Notes: a model not told the origin generated them from the sequence alone. Shown: positions 43,643-57,213, numbered from the stretch's first letter. The stretch: DNA of 64,000 nt from Blastomussa wellsi (GCA_947652115.1 OX393565.1:21343435-21407434), one strand, 5' to 3'. Program-made: numbers and translations.

Positions 43643-45782
43643 CAACTCTGTCACAATCATTGGGACTTAAGGGTTTAGAAAACAGTCAGGATATTGCCGG
43701 GAATCGGGAGACCTGGATAATTTTCCGGGAAACACGAAGTGAAGAAGATAAAATTTCTGGAAGTCCGAGATTTTTTGGGGAATGTCTCCCCAAAATTTTG
43801 ACTTTTATTTACACATGGTACTGCTCAAACAGAGTTTGTTAGAGAGCTGTCACCCCCTGTTATTAATGGCTCTTATTGGAGTTCTGAGTGGTTTGACATA
43901 CAAACTAGGCTAATGGGTCATTATGTTGTCCCATGTTTTGACCCTTTTGCCTCGTTCGCACGCTGCCTTTACAAAAGAATGTTATCACAGGTTCAACTTC
44001 AATAACAGCCATTTGATGCTGCATTTTTCAGAGCAGACTCAGCTTGAAAAAGATGCTGCATAAAAACCAGGTTGTATTGCTTCTTGAAGAAACCACTAGC
44101 AAGGCCCCCAATAGGTCTAGAGTTCTCCTGTTCATAATTTACCTGCTCTATTACAAAAATTAACGCTGTAATGGGGGAACTCCTTAATCAGTTATCCAAC
44201 CTTGAACATATGAAAATTTAGACCATTGTCAGGTTTTAAATGTTTTTTTTTAGCGTATAAAGCTAGCACTGCAATATAGTTTTTTCAATGTCAGTTTGTA
44301 CAAAGTGTACGATAAAGCAAAGTTCAAAAATGCATTGTAACAGCAATTAAAAAAATAGCTTAGTGTAATAAAAATGTTGCTACATACCCTGTTTCGTAGA
44401 ACACTTTGTTTTCCACTTGCACATAGCAGAGGTGATCAAGCTTTTTATCCAATACATCTCGGGGCGGTTACACTGATATTACGCGCAAGTTCTCATGCAA
44501 ATGAATATCAGTCTTCCTCTTCAATGAGAAAATTAGTAATGTGGATGGCATAGCTCATAGCCATGGCTGTACCTCTCATTGTTTTATTGGGGCTGGTGAC
44601 ATCGTTGTAACCTTGCATGATGCCACCTCTTGCTTAACAGTTCTCAAACTCATTAATAATTCATTGTGTTAAAACAAAGGAAATCAGAACCGTAACCGTG
44701 GTTTGGAAATGTGATCTCAATTAGCATAGATTTTTACAATTTTATGTCTTCGTTTTCTCCGTAGTTTTGGTTTTGATTGAGAAGATATATCAAACAATCA
44801 AGACAGTGTTTCATCACATTTCCAAACACCTCAAAGTTCGTCAAAAATAGACCCTTTTCAGAAATGGCTATTAAAATTAGCCTGACTAACCTCGTTTTTG
44901 AGTTGATAATTCAAAAGAATTTTTACTTCCAAACGAGTTTAGCGAGGCTAATTTAAATGCATACAAAAGAATTTTAAATTGGAAGCCATTTATGAAAAGG
45001 TTCAAAACTCCGCTGTGTGGCATATTTTCAAATCTCTTCTCCGTGTTTGGAAATGTGATGAAACCCTGTCTCTCATGTTTGACACTTCAAGGGCACCTGT
45101 GACTTGATCTTACAAAAGAACTGCATACTTTTTCAAACAGGACTTTTTAAAAGTTTTATTTCAAAACCATCTATATTACAAGATGAATTCTAACATTCTG
45201 TTGGTGTACAGAACTTGGCAGATTTTGTATTCAATCAACTTTACAAATGTACAGGTCTGTTGAATTCTCTGATAAGTATTGTTAGGACATAACTACAGGA
45301 GGCAAGATGCAATCAGCCAACACTGAACGTGTTCACTTTCAAGGTCATTCCATGCAGCAGTGTAGCAGCTCTCGTAAGCTTCCAATTCTACTGGTATCAG
45401 TTGCTATTGTTTTAGGGGCTAAGGGCATTGTTCCCTGTTGGTTGTTGTATTGTTTTGACGCAGGTATATCAAGCCATTCATGTGAGACCTTATGACAGCT
45501 GCTACTTCCATGACCTGCTTTGCACTTCACAACTATATCAGAATAATTATTTATTCAAGCACATTTTGAATGGTTGCAAAATATTGTAGTTTATCAGCAC
45601 ATATATCGCAGTTTAACATGACAAACTAGCTTTGGAACAAGGTCACGATCAAAAGATGTTCCTTTAACCAATGTACACATAACAGATCATATTCATGAAG
45701 TCCATACACCAATGCTAACTTTTGAAAACTTAGAAGCATCTATACAAATGGTCTATGTACAAGGCTCCACCTAAAAGTTAAT
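43643..45782. other. Intergenic region between GNMT and PRPF39
   Basis: The genes are convergent. Besides the nested MITE pair at 44802-45070, no gene recognised. The PRPF39 3' UTR must lie within about the last few hundred bases. Confidence 0.4.
44802..45070. mobile_element. MITE (GTTTCATCACATTTCC ends) with a second MITE nested inside
   Basis: Outer arms GACAGTGTTTCATCACATTT and complement at 45070. Inner arms ACCCTTTTCAGAAATGGCT (44851-44869) and the complementary sequence at 44984-45001 define a separate palindromic insertion with GAGGCTAAT / ATTAGCCTG dyad. Confidence 0.6.
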
Positions 45783-46800
45783 CTACTGAGTAGCTGTCTG
45801 ATGTGGATGATGGGCATATGCTGCCCCATACTGTTGATACCACTGACTGTAATTGTTATATGCATTCTGAAATAAAAGGGAAAAATTATTCAAGATCACT
45901 TACGACAATATTATTTTCCTTGAAAACCCAAAAATGTGGGTTTACCTTAGTGTAAGGACCAGTGACTTTTTTCTTTGTTTTTGAGCTATTGTTTCTGTGT
46001 TCTGTATTGTTTTGAGGTTCTTTGTTTTACGTCACTGGTGAGTTTCAAGAGCTCTTACACAGAGGATGAGCCAAAAATTCTAAACTTTCAGTTCATGCCT
46101 TGCTTTCATAAGTGCGGCTAAACAACTATCATACTTGCTTCCTATTTTTTTTTGTCTTTAAAACCAATCAAAATCAGTCTTACAGAGCTTTCAAGGGTAA
46201 CTTGCAAATAATTGCCTCTTACGAATTCCTACTAGTTGATTGCACAATCACAACTTTTAGAAAGAGAACATCGTTTGCATGAAAGCACCACTGCATTGTA
46301 GTGCATTTGAAATCACTGTATTCATTTACACAAAGTGTAGAATGTCAGTACATCTGCTTTGCCTCTGCTCAGCATCAGAACAGAGATCTTGCGAAAACAG
46401 AACAGCACAGTTGCTGTAGGCAACAGGGAACGAGCAAACAGTCACTGAACAGACATGTCCACTAGCAAGGTTGCCAAATGAGATGCCACTAAGAGCATAA
46501 ACCTTACCGGGTGTGCAGCTGAGTATGCTGCCCACTGGCTCTGCAAGGGTGTGGAGTAGCTGTAGGCTGAGGCAGCAGCAGTGTAAGCAGCTGCTGATGA
46601 GTATGAAGTGTCATATGCCTCGGCTCCTGTTAATGCGGCACTGGCAATATGCTGGCTACTATCAGCAGCTGCCACTTCTTCACTTTTTGATATTTTGGAT
46701 TTGATGTCTGAGCTGTGGAAGAAGAGAAAATTTTTTTTTCAAGGAAAACTCTGCTCATATTAGACAGAAACAACTTTAAAGGGACCCCAGGGCTCGAAAA

Positions 46801-46835
<35 letters not shown>

Positions 46836-49800
46836 CCCTTCGGGCAAGTAACTTTCTCTCCTTCCTTGCCCGACGGGCAAGGACCCAGGCAAGCCGTTCG
46901 CCGACTAAATTTTTGATAACGATTTTGCAAAGAAAAGGTTTTGTTGTTTGATGTATTTTTCACTTTCCGGTCTTTTGGTTTTGTTTCAAAGAAGCCGGGG
47001 CTCAAACTCGTAGTAGCCAGGGGAATTCCCCGGCCCACTGCCCTTAGCGACAGCCCTGCTGTCATGGACATTTTTCAGCTTTTTTATAAAAACGGCACTA
47101 AAATTAGGACTATGTACTTTCACCCATATAGGACAAAGAGAAGGATATCAAGCGAATTGTTTAAGGAACAGGGTGACTGTAATTAATTTTTTTGTCAACA
47201 GAACTTGAAAAAGTCAGTTTGAAGTTTTCAAGTTGAGATCTTAAGTTCCCAATGGTGTCAGTAGTGTTATCACTTCCCATTACAGCTTCAGTACACTGGC
47301 ATAATATTTTTGGCTGTTGAATTTTTGAAGTTATGCTCGTGTTTCTGCAGACAACAGTCTGATACAACTACAGTACCGCTCAAATGTAAGTTACCACCGT
47401 CTCGCGAGAAACGCGACTCGTATCGCAAGAAACGAGACTTGTATCGCGAGAAACGAGACTCGTATCGCGAGAAACGAGACTCGTATCGCAGGAAACGAGA
47501 ACTGTCTCTCGAGAAATTTCTCGTTTCTCGCGAGTGCACTGCAAGTACCACTTGAAACAAAATAAACTGCTTCTGTGCAAACAGTTGTTCGCGTGTATTG
47601 GAAAAATCGTTCAGCGAGCATGTATTGTTGGTTTATTTTTTCGGTGAGATAAGCATGGGGGATGTGCGATGTGCGATGTGGGCAATGTTTACATACATGT
47701 ATTGAGCGACATTTGTTTTGCCTGTTCTTAAACTGCTTAAATTGAAATGAAACTTGGTCGCCACTCGATATCGGTATCGGCGCCGCGACGCGCCTGATTT
47801 AATTGACTATACACTGTGCATGTTCTACATACATTCAGTGGCATAAAATCAACTCAACTGACTTCTTCGTGAATTACATAGGTTAGAGCTAAAACATTTT
47901 GTGTTAGTAGCACCTTCGCTTTTCGGAAAACTTTTACTTTCATCAAATAGTCGACTCGATGAGTTGTTGAGATGTCGCCTAATCTCTGTGACGGACTTAT
48001 CGGACTTGTTTGGCTGCTTTCAACTAGCTGTTTATTTGTCGTTCGGCTTGAATTTTGGTTTTTTCTTTATGCAGATAAGAATTACTTTCATCAGATGAAA
48101 AGTAAATTTCTTCGGTCAATTTCAATTTTGGCGGAAGGAAAAGTCTGGAAACACAGCACATCGAACACGTGCATTCTGGCCCGGCAAATTCCCGGAAAAG
48201 AACTCGATAATTTCAACTTCTTTTATTTTGATTTTTGCATTATTCAATGGGTGTGGAAAAGTTGAAGGAAACAAAAACTATGCAGAAATCTGCTGAGTAT
48301 ATATGCCTTTCAAATATAATAAATGTAGACAAGATTCTCAGATTCAAGGGAAAGCGAGCAAAGGTCAAGAAAGCATGACAAAAGCGTGACGCATTGGCCT
48401 ATCACAAGTTTTATTTACTTGCGTCTACACGTACGTTGCTGGAGTCTTGAAAGTTGTTCGTAAAACATTGGGATTTCAACCTCGTGCAGTCGCTTGCATT
48501 TTTTGATGACTCCTTGTAATCGATCGTTTCAAACTGGGCCAAATTCTAGCGACGCAAGTTTCGATACAGAAGCTTGCGGTTAATATTTCGGGCACACAAT
48601 ATACAAATTCACCACGCTGGTAATGAACAGAAAAAAGTGCAAACTTTTCCGCAGGTACCTTGACTGGTGTATTAATTTGAGATTATTGACAATGCTTTTC
48701 ACTCACGTTTTGCATTTAAGATAAATTCTAACAACACGACAAGTTTCGATTCAAAAGTTTTCTTGAGTTCCCTCGCACGCAAACATGCCAACATGCAAAT
48801 GCGCTGTCTGTCGTGAAGTAAAAACATCCTGTGCAGTTTTGTGTAAGCACTTTTACCGTGTCTCTATTTTCGATTTTTGAAATTGTTTTCATTCAAGTTT
48901 TGCATTTAATATGAGAACAATAAAGTTTAGCGACGCGTCGAGTTTCGATTCACTCGCTCGCATGTAAACAAGCCAATAATTATTCGGTGCACTGTCTATC
49001 AGCTTAAATGTAAACTGAAAGGTTTATTGCAAACCGAACGTTGTGAACAAATCAGCAATCTTTCGACACAGACTAAATCTTCGAACTTACTAAACAAAAT
49101 TTCCGCGTCGTAGATTCTCTCGAGTTTTTGAAGCTCGCCGGCATGCCGTGAAATTGAAAGATCTGTTTTGTCTCGCCGATGTGTGCCGAGAGCAAAACTT
49201 CCCCCTGTCAAAAATTTAATGAATGTGAAGGACGCATCGAAAAGCACCTCGATTAAAGACATTAAACATTGTTTCTTCAAATTCAGTCTATTTTAGGGTA
49301 ATCAAGCTCACCGGCAACTGCCGTGAAGTGTCAAAAATCTCAAAACAACCATATCTTTTAAGATCGCGTCGCCGGTCGGTTGTGGACTGCAAACAAAAAT
49401 CTTTTACATGGAAGCCGCTTTCTTGCGAGTAATATATTCCATACTAAACGCTTCAGTGACTCTCGAGAGAAACGAGAACCCTCTCGCGAGAAACGAGACT
49501 CGTATCGCAGGAAACGAGACTCATATCGCGAGAAACGAGACTCATATCGCGAGAAACGAGACTCGTATCGCGAGAAACGAGACGAGAGGTGGTAACTTAC
49601 ATTTGAGCGGTACTGTATAATAAAACAAAATTAATTGCCTGTGGTTTTGCAGAACTGTAGCAGACAGCAAAACATTTCCCTGCGGTATATGACAGGGAAC
49701 TTGCAAAGTTGCAAAATGCATTTCTGTTGGCAACAGGGAACGAGTGAAGAGTCACAGAGAAGACACATCCACTAGCTAATGGTTGCCTCCCCATACAGAT

Positions 49801-52800
49801 ACTGACAACTAGTCTTCTTGTTTGTTATGGTAGTTCTGGTACATTCTTCATGTATTGGTTTTGGCATCTGCTGCAGAATCAATTGGCCTCTCAAAACAGG
49901 CAACCACTACTTCATATACCACAACATTCGAGATAAAAGATATTTTGCTAGAATTACTTCAGTTTCCATAACGTGATCAAGTACACAAAGTGCTGAATTT
50001 TCAGCCTGTTAAAGGGTCTTGTGTCGAGTCACAGAACAATAGGTAAGACTAAAGGCAAACCTACATTCCTGGAAAGAACGCACTTGACTAGTTACATTAT
50101 AAATCAACCCATGATCAATGAAAGTCTTACCCATCTGTGTCTTGTGATCTTTTTCTACCACTCAGTGGGATCAAAGCAGATTTCCCTTTGTATAACTTGG
50201 CGTGATTCTCCTGGGCTGCCATTATTTTGGTGATGTCAGCACTGAAGTCTTCCAGAAACTCAATATGTCTTAGGGAGAATCCTTGTTTCACCTCCGTGTC
50301 CAGTTCACTGTTCTTCACCAAGTCAAAAACCTCTTCAATCTTTTCTTCGCTCACTGGATATGCACCAAGCTCTATGTCCAAAAGTTGAAGGTAAAGTCTC
50401 TTGTTATCCTGAAAAAAGAAAGGAAAGCAATGATGTAAAATAAACACTAGGGAGTAAACTCTCCACTACAACAAGGCGTAACAACAGAGCATCACCCCAG
50501 GCCAAAAGGGCTGGACTTGTCCTGGGGGTTGTGGTTACAGGTAGAATTGAACCACACATAAACCTGTAGTTCTGATTATGAGACAGTCAAACTTCCAGTC
50601 AAGGTTGTTTCCGAAAATCAGCACATGTATGTTTGAAGATTTGTCATTTAACACCATCTTGGATTCATGGGACTTTCATGTCTTTATACGACCCCTTCTA
50701 TTGTCCTCCTTTTTATTGTGGGCTCATTTATCATCACATGGAGCCATTTCACTGGCAAATGGATCACATTTAAATTCAAATGAGCACAGAAAGTAATCGA
50801 TGAGTGGAGTGCTCTACATATCTAGTAAAAATTTAACGATGTAAATTTTCTTTAAAAAAAGAGGCAAGGAAATGGCTACAACTTTGAAATATTTGGGAGC
50901 CAAGTGGCTAATGGGAAAAAGTTAATTTCACACACTGAACTACAGTATTGCCATCAATATATACAGCTCATGGTAACTATTACCTTATCTTTTTCCAGGG
51001 TACCTTTCAACATCAATCGTGCTTTGTCCACATTGCCCACAACCTGTTTGGAAACAAAACAAAAATGATTTATGTGTGTATAGTAAAGGGTGCTAAGAAA
51101 CAAATCATTAGTGTGAATTTCCTGGCCTGGCAATCCTACCTTAGCTAAGAATCTTGAGTATCTAATGGCAAAAAATGTTGCCAATTCCTGGTCGCTGGTC
51201 TCATTCATAGCCTCTTCATAGACAGCAGAAGTGCCTTCGAAGTTTCCTCTTCTCCTTTCAAGGTTTATTCTCTTAAGTTTTACCATTATTATGCCTGGTA
51301 CAGCCTTGTCCAACTCAGCCAAAATCTCAGATGCCTTAGCAGCATTTCCTAAACAAAAATAACAGCATGAAGGGGAGTTTAATTAAAGGTGTGGCACGTA
51401 AGGGGATAACAAGGTCAGAGGAAAAAGAAAACAAATTACTGGCAGGATTACTTGCAGGGCATTGGGATTCACTCTTCACGCACACCTCATTTACCTTTCT
51501 TTTTTTGCACTGGGCAGACATTGTTTCATTTTGTAGCAAAAATGAGAACTCACTACAAAGTTACTTTCTTCCTATGATAAATAGGTATACAAAGAAATTA
51601 CAATTTTTAGAATTATTATGCAGTCTTTTTCCCAGGGTTCATACTCTTTTGAGCTTTAGAAATTCCATGACTTTCCATGACCTAAATTTAAGCATTTTCT
51701 AGGAAATCATCTTTTATCTTGGGTACATTTTTAATATTCTCTTCGCGCAAAAACCTAATTGGTTTTGTACTTTTTTAATAAACATAATTTTCCACGACTT
51801 TCCATGACCCACACGTAAATTCCACCTCGAAAATGAAATTCTAAAATTCCATGACCTTCCAGGTTTTCCATGACCTGTACGAACCCTGTTTTCTGTAGTT
51901 ATAAACCTAGCCAATAATCTTTACAGCAACATTATGGAGTTGCCATAAAAGTTTATTTGATATGTGAACTCTGTTTAGCTATTTCCTCTACATACTGGCC
52001 ACATTCCCCCATAGCTCAGTGGTTGGAGAGTCAAACCAGTGTTCACAAGGTCATGAGCTTAACACAATTACTCACCCTGTTGTTCTTCAAAAGCAGCCCA
52101 TGCTAAATGAATGGAGGGCTTCCTTGGAAGGTGTATCGTGCAGGCTCTCTCGTATACATGACGGCACGCCTCAATACTGTGCACTTCCATGTAGGAAGCA
52201 AATCTTTGCCAGAAGTCTTCATACAGCGCACAAGCAATAACACACCGCTCAAAAAGGGTAACAACCCTTCTGTGATCACCATTGCTTAATTCAAAGTCAA
52301 GGTACTCTCTCCAGTTTTTCAACTGAACACGTTCAAGAGGTTTGACATGGAAGTATGGCCTCTTAATGGCTTCCTCAAATGCCCATCGCTTTCGCACTTC
52401 TTCTTCTAAAGCAGCAAAAACTGTTTGCCTTGCTGCAATGACCTTTTCTCGTATTGCGATCGTCTCAGCGTCATCCTAGCAAGAAAAGAAAAGAGAGAGG
52501 CATAAAACACATATAACTGATAAACAAGCTGCACCATAAAACTGTAGCTTAAAAAGCCATCTGCTTTGCTACCCTTGGTTTCATCATACATAGACCCGTT
52601 ATGCCTGGTTCATACTGGCAACATAACAATGAAGATGAGCTCAGTTCTTTTTCTTATTTATTTATTTTATTTATTTACTTATTTATGCCCAACAAATGTA
52701 AGACAGTGTCATTATGTTGCGCTGTCCACACTAATGACATAAAACATCAACAGGAGGTCTTTTGCATTTGTGCAACTGTAATTAACCAGGCCTTACATGG

Positions 52801-55800
52801 GAAGTGACTGAACTTTCTGCTCCAGGAGCAACAAGGTTCTCCGTGCCTGGAGCCACTTCATCAGTATCTTCTTCACCATCGACACCTGCATCAATAAAAA
52901 AATAAAAATAAATATGCTATGACTCCACTTACTCCACTTACAATGAAGACTCTGTCGCTAGTGAAAACCAGGCTTTAGAAACAATAAGCAAAAGATCTTT
53001 CCCTATTGCCAACATCAAGTAGGACAAAGGCAGCATAACATTCATTCAACATGCAAGGTGTTCAAAGAAAATAATTATTGCAATTGTAGCAAGATATTGG
53101 TTCAGCATAAGACACTTGTTTATTGTTGTTGCTTATGTTTACCTGGAGGATTGCCTGACGAGGAGGCTACACTAATTAGGGGTTCAGCCTCTGCTGATGT
53201 CAAACCAGGAGGAGCAGCTGCGACTTCAGCCCTGAGTTTAAGGAGTTCCTCAGTACACAATACAGCAGCTATTGGGTTGGAGTTGATGTGTTGCTTAAAC
53301 CTGAAACAAAAAAAAAATGTCTCCAGAACAGCAGCACTGTGTGCAAAGAGTGCAAAGCACAATAAGTACCAACAGCTGACAAAATGGGTTGGCTACTTCT
53401 CTCTACTTGGCTAAGAAACGTCAGCTGCTTTTTTTCTAAACTAGAAGAAATTTAATAAAGATTCTTTAAAAAAGACAGTTCGTTAAACTACTCAAACCAG
53501 CTGTCTATAGACCCTTGGAATAAATGGTGCCTAAATTTGAATAACAATACTTGATACGTCCTTAGCCTCGTGTGGATGTTTATAGACAAAGGATTTTTTT
53601 ACGTGAATTTGAGGCTAAGGATGTAAGTATTGTTATTTAAATTTGGGCACCATTTATGCCAAGGGTCTCTTGCTCAGTGCTGGAAGGATTGCAAAATTAG
53701 GGGGAAATAGACGATGTTCACAATAGCTGCCATGATGGTTTTCAAATTATAATACAAATCTGCCTGGAGCAAACTGATGTCTGATGCCGCTTCTCGGAAA
53801 TTGTGACTCGTCTAAATTAATAGTGAAGTATCTGTGTGAAGTCACATTTGAGAGCCAAGTTATAGAATAGGATTTAATTATAAGGTTAGTTACTCTATAG
53901 CTTGCCTTGTCAACCATGCAAGCCATTTTCCTTTTTCAAAGCACCGAAATCAAGTAAACACATTTTCACCTCGAAACTGAAAGCAAGACTTTGGTTTTGG
54001 TGTTAAACTGTTCAGTAACATTTGGTAATGTACCGTACAGTATAGTATTGTAATAGCAGAAGTGTAGTGAAAACAATTGAATTAATGGTAGGAAATACCA
54101 AAGACAAAATTGAACCACAACATATGTGGCTAAATGTGATTTAGGCAAAGTTAAAATCGAGACAATGCAAGCAGCGGTCTTCATGGCAGCTCATGTTGCT
54201 GCAGGGCAGCCTGGTAAGTTGCAGGGGTTTTGGTATTTACAGGGCTCAGGTTTCTGAGAATCATCGTGCATTCACTCTTTGAGTTTGCAAAGCATTCATG
54301 CTGTTGTTGATGAGTTTTAATTAAAAGCGGGCCAGATCTGATAGCATTTGGTAAAACAAAACACTTACTTTTCAAAATGCTGACTGTAATTCTGAGTAGG
54401 AACCTTGAAAACTCTGTCATACAAAGCTGTTACTCTCTGTAGCTGACCCTGGCTTTTTTCCCACTCAATGTATGCATCCCACAGTTTGTCTGCACGGAAC
54501 TCTTCGCCAGCAGTAGACACTGCTCTTTCAAATAAACTACAAAATAATAAAAAGAAAAACCAAAAGAAATAACTTAGAAATTAATTCACTGGGTAAAAGA
54601 ATGGTTTTTGGCCAACTTAGATATAAAAACTTTAAATCAAGACTGAATGGAGTTAAGCATGAAAATACCTTTTCCATCAGTTAAGCGCCCCATACCAAAT
54701 GACCTGGAAGAGGCCAGCAGGGGTTGCGATGCACACTCCCTACTGTTTATCAACACCAGCCTAACTGTTATTAACAAGAAATACATGGCACAACAAAGTA
54801 TGGGGGTTAGATAAACTGCCAAAAATACATAATCAGAAAATAAAAACAGAACTCGCAAAGTTTTCAAGAACACAATATTTCAAAACACACTCATCGACGA
54901 TGAATTATCCCTTGGTGTACATTCTCAAGCCCAATGAAACCATTTATATTCTCTTCAAGTCTTGGCTGAATGGTTGTCCTAGAGAGTAGACAGTCAGTGT
55001 CAGTATAAAGGGTCAACAGTGCAGCAAAAAGTTACCTTCGCATGACCTCAGGGCCATCAATCTGACCCTTAGTAGTCTGAGAAGCAAAGTTGAGATAGTG
55101 TACCCACAAGTCCACACTAAGAGGAATGGCAGCAATAGCTCCCTCAAATACCTAAAAACAACAGGAAAAGATACAGAATGTCTGAGAACTTTTCCCTAAT
55201 TCCTCAGATTAAGCAGGCAATGTATTATTTTCAAAACAGGTGCCTCCCCTCCCCCCCCCAAATGTAATTCACCATTTAATACAGAACACTCCAAAATCGA
55301 TTGTAACAATTATTCACCTTGAACAATCCCTTAGCCACTGCTATGGATCTGGTCCCCACTAAACTGTGCATACAAATTTGGGCAGATCACTATTTAACTC
55401 ATCACCAATAAGAGTGTGGAGAAGGTGCCTGAAATCCTTGTGGGGGCCACCCACGAGCGCAAACCACCAGGCACACCACGCTGAGCAAAACTCAGTGGAA
55501 AGAAAAAATCAAACTTGCCCATACTTACCAAGAAGGATGGGAGGGGCAGAAGCAAAGCCTCGGGACACACCAGATTCATGAATGAGACCGCTGGCCAGCA
55601 TTGTCTCGTGCTTAAAGGAGCTACGTCACTGTTCGTGTACTTTGAAAAATTTCGACTAAATAGGCCATTTTACAGTTCTGTCCTGAGTTAACAAGCCTTT
55701 GAGTGGAAGTGAGGCTGAAGGTGACCTTGTGTTGATACAAACCCTCTTGCTTTTGATATTTAAATCCTACTGTTCTTAGGCTAACTAGTTTCTGGTCTTT

Positions 55801-57213
55801 ATCATGGCAAGGTCACCCCAAGCCTCACTTTCATACAAAGGCCTGGTTACATTTCACAGAACTGTAAAATGATCTATATTTGTTCAAAATAGGCCATTTT
55901 ACAGTTCTGTGCTGAGTTACCAAGCCTCTGAGTAGAAGTGAGGCCGAAGGTGACCTTGTTGTGATACAAGCCCTCTTTCTTTTGATATGTAAATCCCTGT
56001 GTTCTTATGCTAACTAGTTTCTGGTCTTTATCATGGCAAGGTCACCCCAAACCTCGCTTCCATACAGAGGCCTGGTTACATTTCAAAGAACTGTAAAATG
56101 GTCTATTGTCATTTCCAATCCGTTTCAATCTTCTCCATCCTCAGCCATCCTTGTTCCTTTTTGGTTAAGTATCACTCCTTTGGTGTTTTTCTTCCTTAGC
56201 AAACTATTATTTTTAGGTTTCCAAAACTTTAAGGGTAATTTATGTTGTCGAAGAAATAACTCAAAATATCAGGACATAGCTCCTATCTCTCCTAAATTAC
56301 ATAAAGCCACACTAAAAACTTTATGTTTACCTCCTTAGCTTTTTCAATGTTGCCATTCTTCCTTTCCATATCTGCATATTTCTTCCAGTACCCATAGCAA
56401 TAAGGGTAACGCTTGAAAAATGCATCGAATGCTTGCCTTGCAGAAGAAAGCTTGTTCTAGATAAATAAATGAGCAAATAAAATTCCAAGTTAACATAAAC
56501 CATTCCACCACTTTCTGAAAGCAAAGTGCAGGCTGATAAAGCAACAAGAAATAACCTCATACTGTGGTTTCTACAAACGCTGACTTGCATGGTTTTATCC
56601 AAGTAAAGGGCTAAAATTATCCTAAACAAAGAGAATGATTTGTCAGAAAACGTGCTTCTGGAATAAAACTTCAAGGATGGTATTCACAACAAATTCGAAT
56701 TTCATAAACGCGACTTTCCAGTACGATAAAAAAAGCAACGCAGGTAATTTTTCACAAACCTCTTGCTCGACGAACTGCAAAAGATATGTCCAACTTGTAA
56801 AGTCCGCTGGATTTTCCTTAACAGCCTTCCAGTACTTAAGCTCTTGCTCGTTGACGACCTCTTCTTGTTCAGGGGCGTTTGTGGAATCTTCGAGACTTTC
56901 GGTAATTGCTCCATTCTCTTTCGTTTCAGTTATGTCTGTATCGGCATTAACTTCTGCTGTCTTGTTAACGCTTTCTTTAGCACCTATTTTTCATATAAAT
57001 TTAAAAATGTTAGAAAATTCGAAACTCATGGCAAAAACAACATGTAAAATTTTCTCTTTATTATCAACCATTTTAACTCAAATTAACTTACGAGACATTT
57101 CATCGTAAGTAAAATACTCTGAAAACGAAAATAACAAGACCATTACCTTCAGGATGGGAAAGATTTTCGCTGGATTCTACTTCAACAGCAACACCATCCA
57201 CAACCGCCGCCAT
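45783..57213 (-). CDS. PRPF39: Pre-mRNA-processing factor 39, thirteen exons
   Basis: HAT-repeat protein of the U1 snRNP, acting in the nucleus in 5' splice-site selection. Exons on the minus strand: 57213-57147, 56983-56760, 56456-56331, 55151-55036, 54536-54369, 53300-53143, 52885-52797, 52475-52076, 51348-51140, 51043-50984, 50408-50131, 46712-46508, 45866-45783. All have GT/AG ends and agree in phase, giving 727 residues (human about 669). Landmarks: acidic N-terminus, [119 protein letters not shown], and a Tyr/Ala/Gln-rich tail. Shares a bidirectional promoter with the TMEM179-like gene. The 3.4-kb intron 11 holds a mariner-type element. Confidence 0.95.
45946..46063. repeat. Unoccupied copy of the repeat that hosts the 8.2-kb transposon
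   Basis: Starts TAGTGTAAGGACCAGTGACT and ends with the inverted AGCTCTTACAC. It contains TTACGTCACTGGTGAGTTT where the 29938-38283 copy has the insertion. Lies in PRPF39 intron 12. Confidence 0.7.
46790..47065. mobile_element. Possible hAT-like MITE in PRPF39 intron 11
   Basis: Starts CAGGGCTCGAAAA and ends TAGCGACAGCCCTG, giving CAGGGCT-type inverted termini. The interior has a dyad TTGCCCGACGGGCAA. No 8-bp duplication found. Confidence 0.45.
47371..49615. mobile_element. 2.2-kb Tc1/mariner-type element in PRPF39 intron 11
   Basis: Ends begin CAGTACCGCTCAAATGTAAG on both strands (28 bp perfect inverted repeat), each bordered by TA (47369-47370, 49616-49617). Inside both ends lies a tandem array of a ~21-bp unit (GAGACTCGTATCGCGAGAAAC): about 47400-47517 and 49478-49583. 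No transposase frame recognised, so non-autonomous. The interior of ~1.9 kb has no gene. Confidence 0.75.
51633..51888. mobile_element. hAT-like MITE in a PRPF39 intron
   Basis: Starts CAGGGTTCATACTCTTTTGA and ends CTGTACGAACCCTG. The interior is rich in TTCCATGAC motifs in both orientations, a form known from widespread hAT MITEs. The flanking 8 bp are only weakly similar. Confidence 0.6.
52010..52075. pseudogene. Degenerate tRNA-like / SINE fragment
   Basis: ATAGCTCAGTGGTTGGAGAG resembles a tRNA A box and is followed by CAGTGTTCACAAGGTCATGA, a decayed B-box region. It abuts PRPF39 exon 8. Not a functional tRNA. Confidence 0.35.
53509..53668. mobile_element. Palindromic MITE in PRPF39 intron 5
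   Basis: Arms AGACCCTTGGAATAAATGGT and complement ending GCCAAGGGTCT, about 45 bp each. The centre has a TTAGCCTC / GAGGCTAA dyad. Confidence 0.7.
55661..55876. mobile_element. 216-bp palindromic MITE, copy 1
   Basis: Ends TAGGCCATTTTACAGTTCTG and the complementary ACTGTAAAATGATCTA. Inner arms AGTGAGGCTGAAGGTGACCT and complement AGGTCACC..AAGCCTCACTT. Confidence 0.7.
55890..56105. mobile_element. 216-bp palindromic MITE, copy 2
   Basis: Same length and structure as copy 1, in the same orientation, 13 bp downstream. Confidence 0.7.

Larger units (their letters stand above)
55614..56240. repeat. Interspersed repeat copy interrupted by two tandem MITEs
   Basis: The left part (AAAGGAGCTACGTCACTGTT) and right part (CCTTTGGTGTTTTTCTTCCT) match the uninterrupted copy at 62955-63115. 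The MITEs 55661-55876 and 55890-56105 lie between. In PRPF39 intron 3. Confidence 0.6.

Noticed and set aside
46790..47065. Coding role for frames in the CAGGGCTCG repeat
   Set aside because: Short, low-complexity, within a PRPF39 intron and bounded by inverted termini.
47310..47621. Arg/Glu-rich or Ser/Arg-like frames
   Set aside because: Generated by the 21-bp tandem arrays of the mariner-type element.
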